From: Trileptium ribeirensis
Lineage: Eukaryota; Nematoda; Enoplea; Enoplida; Thoracostomopsidae
DNA length: 64,000 nucleotides
Assembly (NCBI GenBank): GCA_030248225.1
Contig: JASANE010024760.1
Span: forward strand, 62,001 to 126,000
Direction of reading: 5' to 3'
The translations under genes were made by a program, and so were the position numbers. Below the pieces are notes generated by a model, which was not told where the DNA came from, made no database searches, and was given only the letters and a program-made list of their open reading frames with translations. The stretch's first letter is position 1; each line of letters starts with the position of its first letter. Below, piece after piece: positions 57,101-64,000 of the stretch.

Positions 57101-60100
57101 TAGGTTTTCTAGCACGTTGAATGCGATAGTATTGCTGTCAGAGAGCTGTTGTTGATGTATCGTATCCTTACACGGGGATAGGGGATCTTTTAGGGTCTGC
57201 CGATCTATTCTCACAGAGCACCTTTTTTGCTTTTGGGGCATGTTAATGCGAAGTGCGAGAGCCAAAACATTCCTATATATTTTTGAGCACGCTGAATGTG
57301 ATGGTATTGCAGTCGCAGGCCTGTTGTTGCTGTATCATGTCATTACAGGGCTATTTGTGGTGTTTAAGGTCGGCCCATTTTCATACAACACATTCTAATC
57401 GCACAGAAACACCAGTAAAGCTTGAAATATTTCTTAGCCGCCATTTCGCTCCGTTTCCACTCAATTGCGAGGTACTAGTAAAACGCAATAATAATAAGAG
57501 GTTCCTTCAGTATCTGTAGAATCTTTTCATAACATTTGAGCTGCGTGTGCATACGAATTATTTCAGTGTACCCATGTGATTATTTATGACTATTGATGTT
57601 AAAGCAAATTAAACCATTTGAAATTTAAAGGCATTTATAATCGGAACTACAGCTAGTGCATACATATGCGCCGGAAATGATTGTCGCCTTTCACAAACGC
57701 GCCAACAAGTATTGAGAGCAGTGCTGTAGCATAGTACGAATATCGAGTAAATAGCCAACAAGCAACGATCGTGTCTGGCAGGTACTATGAACATTTTGCA
57801 GTGTTATGGATATAAAACTGAATATAGAAATTAACAATATATATATATAACTAGAGCTGGTTTCTATATACTTATTAACCAGTGTTAAAACCAAGAAAAT
57901 GCAATTCGTTGCCTAATGAAGAGAACTAAAATGTCAAAACTAACTAATGTCAATAAATATCTTTGACTATTTTGGTTTGCCCTTGATCTACATTATACTG
58001 TCGCAACTGTGAAGCAACGTATTTTCTTATACAACACCGGATGCATGAACTTTGAAAACGTTCTTTTTCTGAAATATTATGTTTTGCCTTTTTTTCTGAC
58101 CAAAAATTCGAAAAACTGACGCTGATTTAACCCTTTGTGATCATTGCGACATGGGGTATCGACATTTTGCATTATAACTTCTTTCAGTGATGTGATATCA
58201 GAAATTATGCATCAACATTCTTGTTTGAAATACTGTTTCGAGCTATGTATTTTTCAATGTTTAAAAAATATGACCTAACTTCAAATTTTGGACTGTTAAA
58301 TCTTTTTGCATGTTTCAGTTGAACGAGTCGTTTATAAATTTGTTTAACCGGCTAAACGTGTTGGTTTAATTGTTTTCACTCTTCTGCGAGCATCTACTGA
58401 TATAGGAGGCTATCTATTCTCAATTTAGGCACCAGAAGGTCAAAATTTAACAATTTTAAATTTGTGGTTATGACGCTATGTAGGTTTTCGAGGTCGCTAA
58501 ATACGATGAGTTTAATGATATTTACGTTTTATACGCTAGACGTTACAAGCCTGCGAAGTGTTAGTAGTAAACGAACCCTAAAGCTTAATTTTGTCGTTTT
58601 GCAAGTTGTATGTAATTAGTAAATTAATTTTAAAATTTTCAGTGATTTTGGTCATTGCAGGAAGAAATACGGACTTGTTTTTGAAATGCGCGTAAAGTGA
58701 TCATCATTTTATTCAACATGTCTTAATGGTATATTATTGTATCTATAGCCACTGATGGTGGCTAGAAAATTCAACTTAGGTGCTTGACTCAACATTGAAT
58801 GAAAACCATTCGCTGCTCTTCGTTTTTCTTCGCTGTGCGAATAAATTACATGGTTCACTTTCCACAGGCTGCGCGAATTTTTAGCTTAAAATGTCACGAC
58901 ATTGACGCTCGCGTAGGAAGAGATTACAAATAACATGTATAATGCCGCTCGTTATCTTTGGGTGTTCCTGCTGTTGTTTTGTTCAATTTTGTACCCAAAG
59001 TTAGCATTCTCTTGATTTCAGGCGGAGTTGATGTGAGCAGAGAAAGTATTCGTTATTGCCTCACCAAAATGGGAACGGGGCATATTGTGGTCATTGTAAT
59101 TGGAGGTGCTAAAGAAGCCCTTGATGCCCGTCCAGGCATGTATCGGTTGCAGTTGCTCAATCGTCGTGGTTTTGTCAAACTTGCTATTCAAGCTGGGTAC
59201 GTTTGTTCATTTGGTACGTCACTAAGTACGGATGATTACTATCCGGCTTGTTCGGACGGTTTATTTCCCGATATGATGTATCACTGTTAGTGTTTCAGTG
59301 AATCTATTATAATAAATTTAAAGCGACTTGCTTAGGAAAACGGTACCTACAAGCTAAGAAATAATGTATAAGTGTACAATTTAGTACTAATTTAGATGTA
59401 TTACGTTATGACAAACTACTTGCTTTGACATTACCGAATTTTGGCAACATAAAACTTGTTCGACATAGGCAAGGAATGCATCCGTCTGTAAGGAGGTGGA
59501 TGGATTGTTGGAAGACTATTAGTAAGTTAAGAACATCACAGTTACAGCATGAAATACAACAAATCATTCTCTAACTTTCGCGAATGCGCGAATACTAGTT
59601 TATTGAACATAAGTTATTTTGTTCGTTTCAAAAGATTCGCTATTTATTTCTACAACTGCGTATATATTAATATACTGTTAAAAGTTGTGTGGAAATTTCC
59701 ACGATATCTGCCACGACTTTAGAAAATAATATAAAAGTAGTTTTCGGGTGTTCAGTCTGACATACTTTTCTTCCATGGGGAAAGAGTCGGTTTTATACCG
59801 GTTTGCTCAGGAATTGTTCGTTTTAAATAGGTTGGTCGCTGTAGAACAAGATTGGCCCAAATTAAACTGGAGCTAATAATAGTTTCGATCTGTGCTGCTT
59901 CTGTACTGTCGGCACGTAGTTTGTTCTCAAAATTCTAACCAAAAAGATTGAATAAAACCGTAATACAACTGTTAGTAAATTTAGTTCATTTGGTGAACAG
60001 AATTTTAACTAATAAGCCATAGTAGGAAACTCACTATAAGCTAAAATTGAAACAACTTTTTTAACACCAAATTACATTCGGCTAAATTAATTTTGGTACC

Positions 60101-63100
60101 GCCGATTCAACCGTCAGCAAGCCAATATAAATCGAATTTTTTTAAATTTTAGAAAACGCATAGCCGGCCGTATTTTAGACGCCAAATTAAGTTTTAGCCT
60201 TAATTTTAATCAGCTTTTTGGGCAGTGATCTGGCGGTAATTTCGGCTTTACGCCAAATTACTTGAAATTTATACAAAGATACGACAAAATTTCCATTATT
60301 AGCACAAAACAGATTTTGGTTTCTTCTTACTCTTTTCAGTGGTAATGATCAATATTATGAATGATGATTGTTTTATACGATGGCTCAGATCCCGAGAAGG
60401 TGCGGCTGCAGCAAAAGAGGGCATCGGGCTAGACTCTAGGTGGCTCACATGGGAACAACTGTGTTTTTTAAAAGCGATAACAGATATACCACCGTTGCGA
60501 GTTGCTGCTTTCAGTTTGTTCCAGATGTGCGGGGCGGAAGTATCGAAACGGTTGCACTTGCGCAGACGTATTTGAAGTAGGCGTTCTGATAGAAGACGAT
60601 TTCGCTGGCAGAGATGCAGTAATCACTGATGACAGTTGGTGCAGATTCCCGAAGGCACATATCTGTTCTTGTAGCTGTTATGCATTTGTATCCTTTGTGA
60701 AGATTTCATCCAAATTTGTCTAGCCAACAGTGAGAAGCTATCACAGCAATCCTTACACAGATTTTGGCCTAAAATTGGGGGTTTTGTGTCTATGCGTGCG
60801 CATAAAAAGTGTTACTGTAATTTCACTAGCCTAAAAATACATTATATTAAAAGAGACATGGGTCCTTGGAAGCTATTTTCAAATGAGTTAGCTGGCTGGA
60901 ATTTGAACAGTGTTTAAACTGGAATGTAGATCGTTAGTCAACTTCAACAAACGCTGCAATATACATGGGTGATTGCGCGTGTATACACGAATTTAGCAAG
61001 CGTAAACTACAAATCGAATTCATCAGATTGATTTCTAATACATAAGGTTTAAGCGATTATAATAAAACAACGAAACATACAGTTGTACAGTCACGCCTAA
61101 ACAAAAGCTAAACTTTCTCGAACTAGTACTGGTTGGTTCACCTTTTTGGTACTGGAAATTCGTAGAGCAATGAGAAATGACTGTCTATCTGCTTAATGAT
61201 ATATTCATATGTAATGATTGCATTGAGTATTTAAATTTTGACATTTCATGTTATATCCTAGCTCCCCTGTTAACACGATATGCCGTTGTTACTCTAAAAA
61301 CAGTTAAGGTTGCGAAATTATAATATTAGTGCATACTTTTTCGGGAGTTTTAGTTGACCATTTCAACCCAGAGAGGTAACGACAAGCCAAACATAAGGTT
61401 CAAAATAATGAAACCACCGTGATTATAGGGTGCAACAACTCTATAAGCCAAAAGTAACAAAACGTGTAATAGTCCAAAAACTGGCTTTTAGTTATGTTTT
61501 CAAACTTACAGTTTATTGGAGCTTTAAAAAAGTTTTGGCCCATAACTGGAACACGGTTGTGCTCAAACAGTGTTATGTATGTGCATTGTAGTTCGCTATG
61601 AGAACAGTTTGGTATTTTTGGCCCGGCGTCTTATCGAAAAGTTATAACTTAAAATGTTGCTGGACCACAATAATTGGTCATATTCAAAAAGTTTTCAATT
61701 TGTATTAGTTGTGTAAAATTTTGGATGGGAATCATAAAAACAGTGCTAACACAAATCCATGTGCAAAAGTAGCTTCTATCGCGCTTCAATATAATTTTAC
61801 GAAACTTCATGAGTTGTGCGTCATACAGATTTAAGGAACACAATAATTTTTTTCACGCTTGACCGCAATTTGAGGTACAAAAATATGTGGTTCTTGAATG
61901 TGATTACTGTGTTACGGTGTCAGCTATAATTTAGCTGTAAATCGTTCAGTATAAAATGTTAGCGTTGATTTAATCTTCGCTGACGATAAACTAGTAAGCT
62001 TTAATTGCGTCACGTTTTCAATTTAATAAATCTGAAATATTATGTTTTATTTAAAATGTATCGGTTTGAATCCATATGCTATTTCTACAAGTAACGCACA
62101 CAAATAAAAAGAAATAGTTGCCTAAATTTTCAGTTAGCAATTGAGCAGTTGCAAAATTATTTTTCGATAACTATTCGTAAAAAGATTATTAAGTATTGTT
62201 TTTATTAAATATTATACAAATTTTGTTTTTATATGTGTAATATTCTCCTTATTTTATTTCAGTGCTGATTTAGTTCCAGTGTTTACATTTGGTGAAAACG
62301 AGTTGTTTGAACAATTTCACAATCCAGAGGGTTCTTTCATACGCAAGTTTCAAGTATGTCAGTTGAACCTTAGCCCTTAGCTGCGTTTCCGCCAGAAAAA
62401 AGGATTATAAACACAGATTAACTTGACTTTATTCTGATCAGTATAACAGCAAACTCCGTGCTCATAATAAATATTTCAGATTAATGCTACATTTTTAAAC
62501 CTAATGAGTAAACTTATTAGAAATGCTATTATGCCTATTAAGAGTTTAAACCAGGCGGATCTTTTTCGGATCACGTTTTTTCATTGCACGTGTCACACCT
62601 AACAACTAGAATTTGGTTTGATTGACTTTATAAGTTTGGTTTGTCAAGTAATTTCATGTAATAATTTATTTGTATTTGTTTTGTGTTGGAAACAGCTGTA
62701 ATGACGTCATTCTCAAGGTCTTATAAAACATCTTCTGATTCTATTGCTATTCTGTGGTTTTGAATATAATGGTGTCGTAGTCCTAGCGTTTTCAGTTATA
62801 ACATTTTTTTACTAAGGGCTACATGTTTGCTGTCCAAGAATAAGTTTTAATTTTAATATATTGTGTATTAATTAGTGTCGTGATATATGTATGTATATTA
62901 ATTATTATTGCCATGGTAGAGTTAGGTTTTGTCTACCATGCATAATGGCGCTATAAAAGTGTAGCATGTTATGTTGTCTAGGTGCCACGAGATGGATGTT
63001 TTCGTAGCGTTCGACATTTTACAGTTTGGAGTTGTGCTACTTATAATGCACACAGCCACGCTTACATTCTCAATTTATTGACTATATAACTTTATGATTA

Positions 63101-63217
63101 TGTTTCAGGACTTGTTCAAAACATACGCTGGATTTAGTCCGCCAATATTCAGTGGTCGCGGTGTCTTTAATTATACAATTGGATTTTTACCATTCAGACG
63201 GCCTATGACAACCGTTG
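35986..63217 (+). CDS. MOGAT2: acylglycerol O-acyltransferase, MOGAT/DGAT2 family (3' partial, six exons)
   Basis: This is an ER-membrane acyltransferase that uses acyl-CoA to acylate mono- or diacylglycerol in triacylglycerol synthesis. Exons are 35986-36197, 43410-43574, 55871-56043, 59022-59196, 62263-62353 and 63109-63217, and phases agree at every junction. They give 308 codons; family members have 330-390, so the last ~40 residues lie beyond the window. Seen in order: WAPLNIPTERRLQTL (28-42), a hydrophobic hairpin (~43-84), YFP (111-113), the catalytic HPHG (133-136), ATGFSKKFPG, GGA (211-213), RRGF (231-234) leading into ADLVPVFTFGENE, and the motif GRGVFNY. Details such as EALDARPG, LDPNRNY and the FGENELF run look closer to MOGAT than DGAT2, but substrate preference cannot be read from sequence. 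Introns 1-3 are crowded with transposons and satellites. Confidence 0.92.
36198..38123 (+). repeat. intron 1, first part: dispersed repeats
   Basis: 36925-37130 ('gcggagtttccactgagggc', 'cgaacagctccggctccat') is repeated at 39928-40110. 37610-37745 ('ccaaatttggccatacgggt', 'catatctcgcgacacaggctt') is repeated at 40138-40245 and, inverted, at 12120-12300. Together they look like two parts of one dispersed element. No coding function is recognised. Confidence 0.6.
38124..39559. mobile_element. hAT-type element containing a nested MITE
   Basis: The left end CAGGGAGTAACCGGAATTCC and the right end GGTTCCGGTTATTTCCTG are inverted repeats, with repeated GGTTCCGG motifs just inside both ends. The flanks CTATTCAG and CTCTTCAA agree at 6 of 8 positions. 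No transposase is seen in the 1.4 kb, so it is non-autonomous. Confidence 0.7.
38459..38726. mobile_element. Tc1/mariner-type MITE (copy 3 of 3), nested
   Basis: TA then CAGTCGAGGCCAGAAATAAG; right end ATTTCTGGCCGTGACTG then TA. The interior is repeated ATCGATCGAAATTTCG and TTTAATCGAAA motifs. Its position inside the hAT element makes it the younger insertion. Confidence 0.85.
39928..40245 (+). repeat. dispersed repeat abutting the minisatellite
   Basis: Copy of 36925-37130 joined to a copy of 37610-37745. In the other copy the sequence after 'cttatcaatatc' continues as ordinary DNA; here, after 'cttatcaagatcaagaac', the 24-bp minisatellite begins. Confidence 0.6.
40244..42209. repeat. 24-bp CpG-dense minisatellite, ~82 copies
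   Basis: The unit starts GTCGCTCGATGTTC and ends GCTCGCGCTG, 24 bp with six CpG sites. From ~40615 to 42200 about 66 units follow without any length change, and differences are mostly single bases. Variants are clustered: GCACGC (five adjacent units, ~40950-41060), CTCCATG (three, ~41060-41125) and GCTGGCG (nine, ~41450-41660). The first units include 25-bp forms (GCAGCTG). The unit has no stop codon in any of the six frames, so long frames of up to ~727 codons exist on both strands (translations such as RWSLDVRS, ALVARCSL, SASEHRAT); these are artefacts. The array lies in intron 1 of the acyltransferase gene. Confidence 0.95.
42210..42597. repeat. degenerate edge of the minisatellite
   Basis: Diverged GCTCGCTCGATG and GATAATCGCTCG type units continue to ~42520, followed by CGCTCGCTCGAAAGG, which is the inner core of the family-X TIR. 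This suggests that the minisatellite grew from the CGAGCGAG core of a family-X element. Confidence 0.6.
42598..42640. repeat. perfect 20-bp-arm palindrome of two family-X ends
   Basis: Arms 42598-42617 and 42621-42640 are exact complements around the loop TTG. The left arm is the right TIR of one family-X copy (CATTTTTGGCGCGTACTGTA) and the right arm begins another in the opposite direction. A second palindrome, GTACTGTATTGTACAGTAC, follows at 42663-42681. Confidence 0.85.
42682..43409 (+). other. intron 1, end
   Basis: AT-rich sequence leading to the acceptor 'tatttttcag'. Nothing is recognised. Confidence 0.5.
43410..43574 (+). CDS. MOGAT2: acyltransferase exon 2
   Basis: The first G completes a Trp codon, giving three Trp in a row, then TVVLYMLWFIYDF, PKRGSRPNEF, VWKYFADYFPMKL and TVDLDPNR across the splice. 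It contains the second membrane segment and the YFP motif needed for activity in this family. The donor GTAACA at 43575 is a weaker match than others in the gene. Confidence 0.92.
43633..45468 (+). mobile_element. hAT transposon, truncated, in intron 2
   Basis: The left end CTGGGTGCCCGC and the right end GCGGGCACCTTG form short TIRs in AT-rich flanks; the target duplication is ambiguous (TATATA on both sides). Motifs of the type ACCTGGGAAAACCTGGGA occur at both ends in the same orientation (43656-43780 and 45395-45440), as direct subterminal repeats. The interior carries a 5'-truncated, frameshifted transposase. Confidence 0.8.
43935..45294 (+). pseudogene. hAT transposase pseudogene, C-terminal two thirds
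   Basis: Frame 43935-44220 reads GLHVVNGAFQSGHE, KDSPARRAIY, FPLKFCQIRWTEN, typical of the hAT catalytic region. The rest (44190-45294) is in another frame: TPKPLFPFLFESLE, KVDIGFG, SPLSYQFVRACSALSP, then the dimerisation motif SHGQASVESGFSVNKDMLVE and a charged coiled-coil tail. A frameshift near 44170-44220 separates the two, and the N-terminal zinc finger and first catalytic Asp are missing. The last frame is open for 447 codons, longer than usual for a dead copy, so the inactivation may be recent. Confidence 0.85.
45469..46194 (+). other. intron 2, no gene recognised
   Basis: AT-rich. 45830-45865 and 46135-46170 share 'gtggttgc.cac' motifs, and faint LINE coding similarity may begin at ~45960. 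Nothing firm. Confidence 0.4.
46195..48750 (+). pseudogene. non-LTR retrotransposon (LINE) ORF2 pseudogene
   Basis: Domains appear in order in shifting frames. 46195-46440: an AP-endonuclease segment (VYYAPANVALEDD, DVVGIGGGLNAKLG). 46600-47260: the linker. 47500-47570: the ELESTIKDVSSDKASGESKI type block before the RT. ~47720-47870: the RT start (GISLLESPLKILERIMLRRI, QAGFRPNPSR). 48050-48160: the 'gvrQG..LSP.LFN' region, decayed. 48530-48720: a C-terminal block (KTKSRVFYACVRSVLLNGCDSW, LTVEDHRKLDIFE). This order is typical of endonuclease-bearing LINEs. Many stops and frameshifts make it dead. A family-X MITE interrupts it at 47315-47467. It lies in intron 2 of the acyltransferase gene. Confidence 0.8.
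47315..47467. mobile_element. family-X MITE nested in the LINE
   Basis: TA then CAGTACCCACCAAATATGA at left and TTCTGGCGCGTACTA then TA at right, with an AT-rich middle and CGAGCGACC / CTCGCTCG motifs. LINE coding resumes directly after it (AELRTTMEELE). Confidence 0.75.
48751..49013 (+). other. intron 2, LINE 3' remnant
   Basis: Probably the end of the LINE, without further recognisable domain. Confidence 0.35.
49014..49391. mobile_element. non-autonomous element with 5-bp TSD (copy 3 of 3)
   Basis: The left end CTGGCCTGTCCACAG and the right end CTGTGGACAGGCCAG are perfect inverted repeats. The flanks ATAGT and ATAGC differ at one base. The interior has the same G-rich blocks as the copies at 5225 and 35305 and no ORF. 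Confidence 0.85.
49392..50974 (+). other. intron 2, nothing recognised
   Basis: 1.6 kb without recognisable coding or repeat content. Confidence 0.5.
50975..51279. repeat. 385-bp satellite, left flank of the LTR element
   Basis: Matches the second three quarters of the unit seen at 55020-55287 ('ggtggctcaagattttgaac', 'acattcattgaaatatgtt', 'aacacctcataatttgaa', 'attaataaagtaaaatag'). It ends exactly at ATAG, where the LTR element begins. Confidence 0.8.
51091..52338 (-). CDS. envelope-like glycoprotein ORF of the LTR element (415 codons)
   Basis: The frame starts with a hydrophobic signal-like segment (residues ~5-25). A Cys-rich ectodomain follows, with at least 14 cysteines (including CCYDYC at ~150) and several N-glycosylation sites (NCT, NLT, NTS). 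The pattern resembles captured RNA-virus-type glycoproteins of invertebrate LTR elements; I cannot name the exact source family. By position, only residues 1 to ~265 are env proper. Residues ~266-352 are encoded by 3' LTR sequence and ~353-415 by flanking satellite DNA, so the hydrophobic stretch near the C-terminus is fortuitous. A deletion of the env 3' end and the U3 start would explain this. The natural membrane anchor is probably lost, and the ORF is likely non-functional despite being open. Confidence 0.7.
   Translation of the reverse strand: MITMVYIWSYLLIFAFNSLPTVSLSITQQKNYQICDDTARGHAITLPKAVHCVPPISQRVAKHEIELFVPRTEPVFFPVYKCTLVTHKICTNMGFLGSKGIVLNEKTLSSIKYQDCYQTNKDRRYQNCTLFQTDKTLWSTREVRNVNYRRCCYDYCKTSNNLTLQYGTMATFDGKLLTTHLGDISACDVELPYCVTNEATYVWETVLNKSICSYQYKSKHLAEIAGKHIIVDEVQGAFTLTPTILQSEGCMTHNTTCLGEEGVAIRFKLNGINNTSSLLTGILLKACLENSVVRADSTLSNVICWLEVFRVSNLLLIYLLFFYRSNHYGNVFDLIQTVHKTPLVLYLLCLGLTLFYFINFFLFVMIFFQIMRCFGINHKLKTGTYFNECLTIRVLGFSTTFRVQNLEPPNPDVLE
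51280..51541 (-). repeat. truncated 3' LTR
   Basis: Matches 54526-54786 at ~93% by eye ('acccaagcacaac', 'gagtacaagtg.tgtttta', 'ggattaagtcgaaaacattg', 'ttttccaaacacgcc'). The LTR part equivalent to 54787-54902 is missing and env coding sequence takes its place. Confidence 0.8.
52480..53829 (-). pseudogene. Ty3-type gag pseudogene with zinc knuckle
   Basis: A single frame of 450 codons with in-frame stops at ~53468, 53459, ~53315 and ~52985. From the N-terminus: a coiled leader; the capsid-type segment FYYGKLGEDFKQWYELFKLI and NEACKLKILPAYLHG; RKQLVSETVTDFGKLL; KEPKSLEEAIKLAEK; an RDY-rich basic region; and one zinc knuckle of the form C-x2-C-x3-H-x4-C (CDFCRRNHHSYTC). After the terminal stop the same frame stays open into env at 52338, with no pol between. 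It is dead as gag. Confidence 0.8.
54505..54522 (-). other. candidate primer-binding site
   Basis: On the minus strand, three bases after the LTR end TTACA, the sequence TGGAGGTCGTACTGGGG begins. TGG at this place is typical of tRNA primer-binding sites. The tRNA was not identified. Confidence 0.5.
54526..54902 (-). repeat. 5' LTR (377 bp)
   Basis: Read on the minus strand it begins TGAAACAAAG and ends GGGTGTTACA, so both ends follow the TG...CA rule. It abuts the primer-binding-like site on one side and the ATAG target duplication on the other. The env-like reading frame within it (54781-54566) reflects the shared LTR segment, not a separate gene. The stretch 53830-54504 between it and gag is leader. 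Confidence 0.8.
54903..55796. repeat. 385-bp satellite, right part (2.3 units)
   Basis: Units start at 54903, 55288 and ~55667 (periods 385 and 379), each opening '(ATAG)TATGAACCGGGAG'. The last unit stops 75 bp before exon 3. With 50975-51279 it forms one array of at least three units that the LTR element split. Confidence 0.85.
55871..56043 (+). CDS. MOGAT2: acyltransferase exon 3 with catalytic HPHG
   Basis: Acceptor 'actattgcag'. A completes the Arg codon, then NYLFGSHPHGIISMG, ATGFSKKFPG, VGNFWFPFRREF and VIAC, with G of a split Gly before GTACGT. HPHG is the proposed active-site motif of the family. Confidence 0.93.
56044..56568 (+). other. intron 3, first part
   Basis: Non-coding. 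The 116-codon frame at 56213-56563 matches nothing I know. 56480-56568 may be a decayed first unit of the following satellite. Confidence 0.5.
56569..57400. repeat. ~180-bp satellite, 4-5 units
   Basis: Units begin at 56569, ~56700, 56880, 57064 and 57242. Each has 'gttattgcggggt', 'atataggtttt', 'ggtattgc.gtc.gagagctg', 'gtatcgtatccttcca', 'gatatgggg' and 'cctattctcacagaa'. Units are ~75-85% alike; the first and last are partial. Confidence 0.8.
57401..59021 (+). other. intron 3, end
   Basis: AT-rich, nothing recognised, ending in the acceptor 'cttgatttcag'. Confidence 0.5.
59022..59196 (+). CDS. MOGAT2: acyltransferase exon 4
   Basis: GC completes Gly, then GVDVSRESIRYCLTK, VIVIGGAKEALDARPG and NRRGFVKLAIQAG. 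The GGA and RRGF-x-K segments are conserved lipid/acyl-CoA-binding motifs of the family. Confidence 0.93.
59197..62262 (+). other. intron 4
   Basis: 3.1 kb, AT-rich (GTACGT ... TATTTCAG). Frames at 60339-60723 and 61649-61843 match no family, and no transposon ends were recognised. The acyltransferase introns after exon 4 appear much freer of insertions than introns 1-3. Confidence 0.5.
62263..62353 (+). CDS. MOGAT2: acyltransferase exon 5
   Basis: T completes Gly, then ADLVPVFTFGENELFEQF, NPEGSFIRKFQ and the donor GTATGT. The LVPV-x-x-FGE segment follows directly on RRGF of exon 4, as in the family. Confidence 0.93.
62354..63108 (+). other. intron 5
   Basis: 755 bp, AT-rich, nothing recognised; acceptor 'tatgtttcag'. 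Confidence 0.6.
63109..63217 (+). CDS. MOGAT2: acyltransferase exon 6
   Basis: Reads DLFKTYAGFSPPIFSGRG, VFNYTIGFLPFRRPMTTV and G of a split codon before GTAAGT. The family continues with a 'VG.PI' strand and ~40 residues, which lie beyond the window. Confidence 0.92.
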
Positions 63218-64000
63218 GTAAGTGCAGGTTACGGTGAGAAGTATGTTTCGAATCCAAATTGAGTCCATTGCATTTTGTCTATCTGTTTTGTCGCTGCTTT
63301 ATTTTATTTTCGAAAATAAGATCTGGTTCAGAAGGCGAGTAAATCCAATACTTATTGATTGACCATTCTTCTTTAAAGTATATGCTTAGCTACTTAGCTA
63401 CCAGACGGGACATACGAGATATCGCAGAGAAACACAACGCACATATTGGTACATTATGTCATTAATTAAAGCTCGTATCGCTATGAGCAAAATGCCATTC
63501 CCCGAGCAGGATTGTATGAATTGTGGTTATATATGATATTACTGTTTCGGCTTATCATTATGTATATGCTCACGCTTCCGTTTGTTCGCAACTGGAAATG
63601 TACTTATTAGTTAGATCTTTATTTCTTCTAATATAAGACCCAAGAAATTACAATATTATTTGTGTACAAATTATGCTAGTTGATCTTAAATTGCAATCTT
63701 CTTATGTTGACGTATTTATCAGTAGTTTTCTGTTTTTATTTGCACAACATCGTCAATAAATTATAAACGGGTACTGTTATTCTGTTTAGAAGCGCTTTAA
63801 GGGACATTGTTTTGTACAAAAGTGTGAAATAGCAGGATGACTATTTCTAATGACACAGAGTCTTGTAATACTGGAGATACTACATTAACCTAGAGGCTTC
63901 TCGTGGCTAGGTTTTAGAATTTATTGCGAACGTATCAGTACAAACAATTCGGGTTGTTTCGAGCAAATGATTTCACGATATTCGAAATATATACAAACGT
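63218..64000 (+). other. intron 6, incomplete
   Basis: No terminal exon is found up to the window edge; the sequence is AT-rich. Confidence 0.5.

Noticed and set aside
60339..60723. Open frames in intron 4
   Set aside because: No domain is recognised, and random frames of this length are expected.

Overview
The window is nuclear DNA of an animal, most likely an invertebrate. Its coding content is split into short exons with standard GT-AG (and one GC-AG) introns of 0.3 to 12 kb. The spaces between exons are AT-rich and filled with eukaryotic transposons: hAT, Tc1/mariner, a non-LTR LINE, a Ty3-like LTR element with an envelope gene, tRNA-derived SINE pieces and MITEs. There is no operon, Shine-Dalgarno site, CRISPR array, rRNA or intact tRNA gene. 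The phylum cannot be fixed from what is visible.

Two host genes can be reconstructed, both on the plus strand. The first (2271-13735, 5' end outside the window) is a Gfo/Idh/MocA-family oxidoreductase of the trans-1,2-dihydrobenzene-1,2-diol dehydrogenase (DHDH) type. Its last six exons, stop codon and a poly(A) signal are present. The second (35986-63217, 3' end outside the window) is an acylglycerol O-acyltransferase of the MOGAT/DGAT2 family. Its start codon and first six exons are present, about 308 codons. No functional link between the two is evident.

Layout: 1-2270 repeat-rich sequence leading into the first DHDH exon; 2271-13735 DHDH, with introns holding several MITEs and a dead mariner-type element that carries a nested MITE; 13.9-35.9 kb intergenic, with hAT elements bounded by recognisable 8-bp target duplications (26.8-28.3, 29.2-29.6 and 30.3-30.7 kb), large inverted repeats (20.3-20.9 and 32.1-34.0 kb) and several tandem duplications; 35.99-63.2 kb the acyltransferase gene.

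The acyltransferase introns carry most of the unusual material. Intron 1 has a 2-kb, CpG-dense 24-bp minisatellite that is open in all six frames. Intron 2 has a deleted hAT transposon, a dead LINE with a MITE inside it, and an LTR element with gag and env but no pol. That LTR element sits inside a 385-bp satellite, so the env reading frame runs through the LTR into satellite DNA. Intron 3 has a ~180-bp satellite. The long open frames in the minisatellite are not genes.

All family names rest on motif recognition by eye; no alignment or database search was run.
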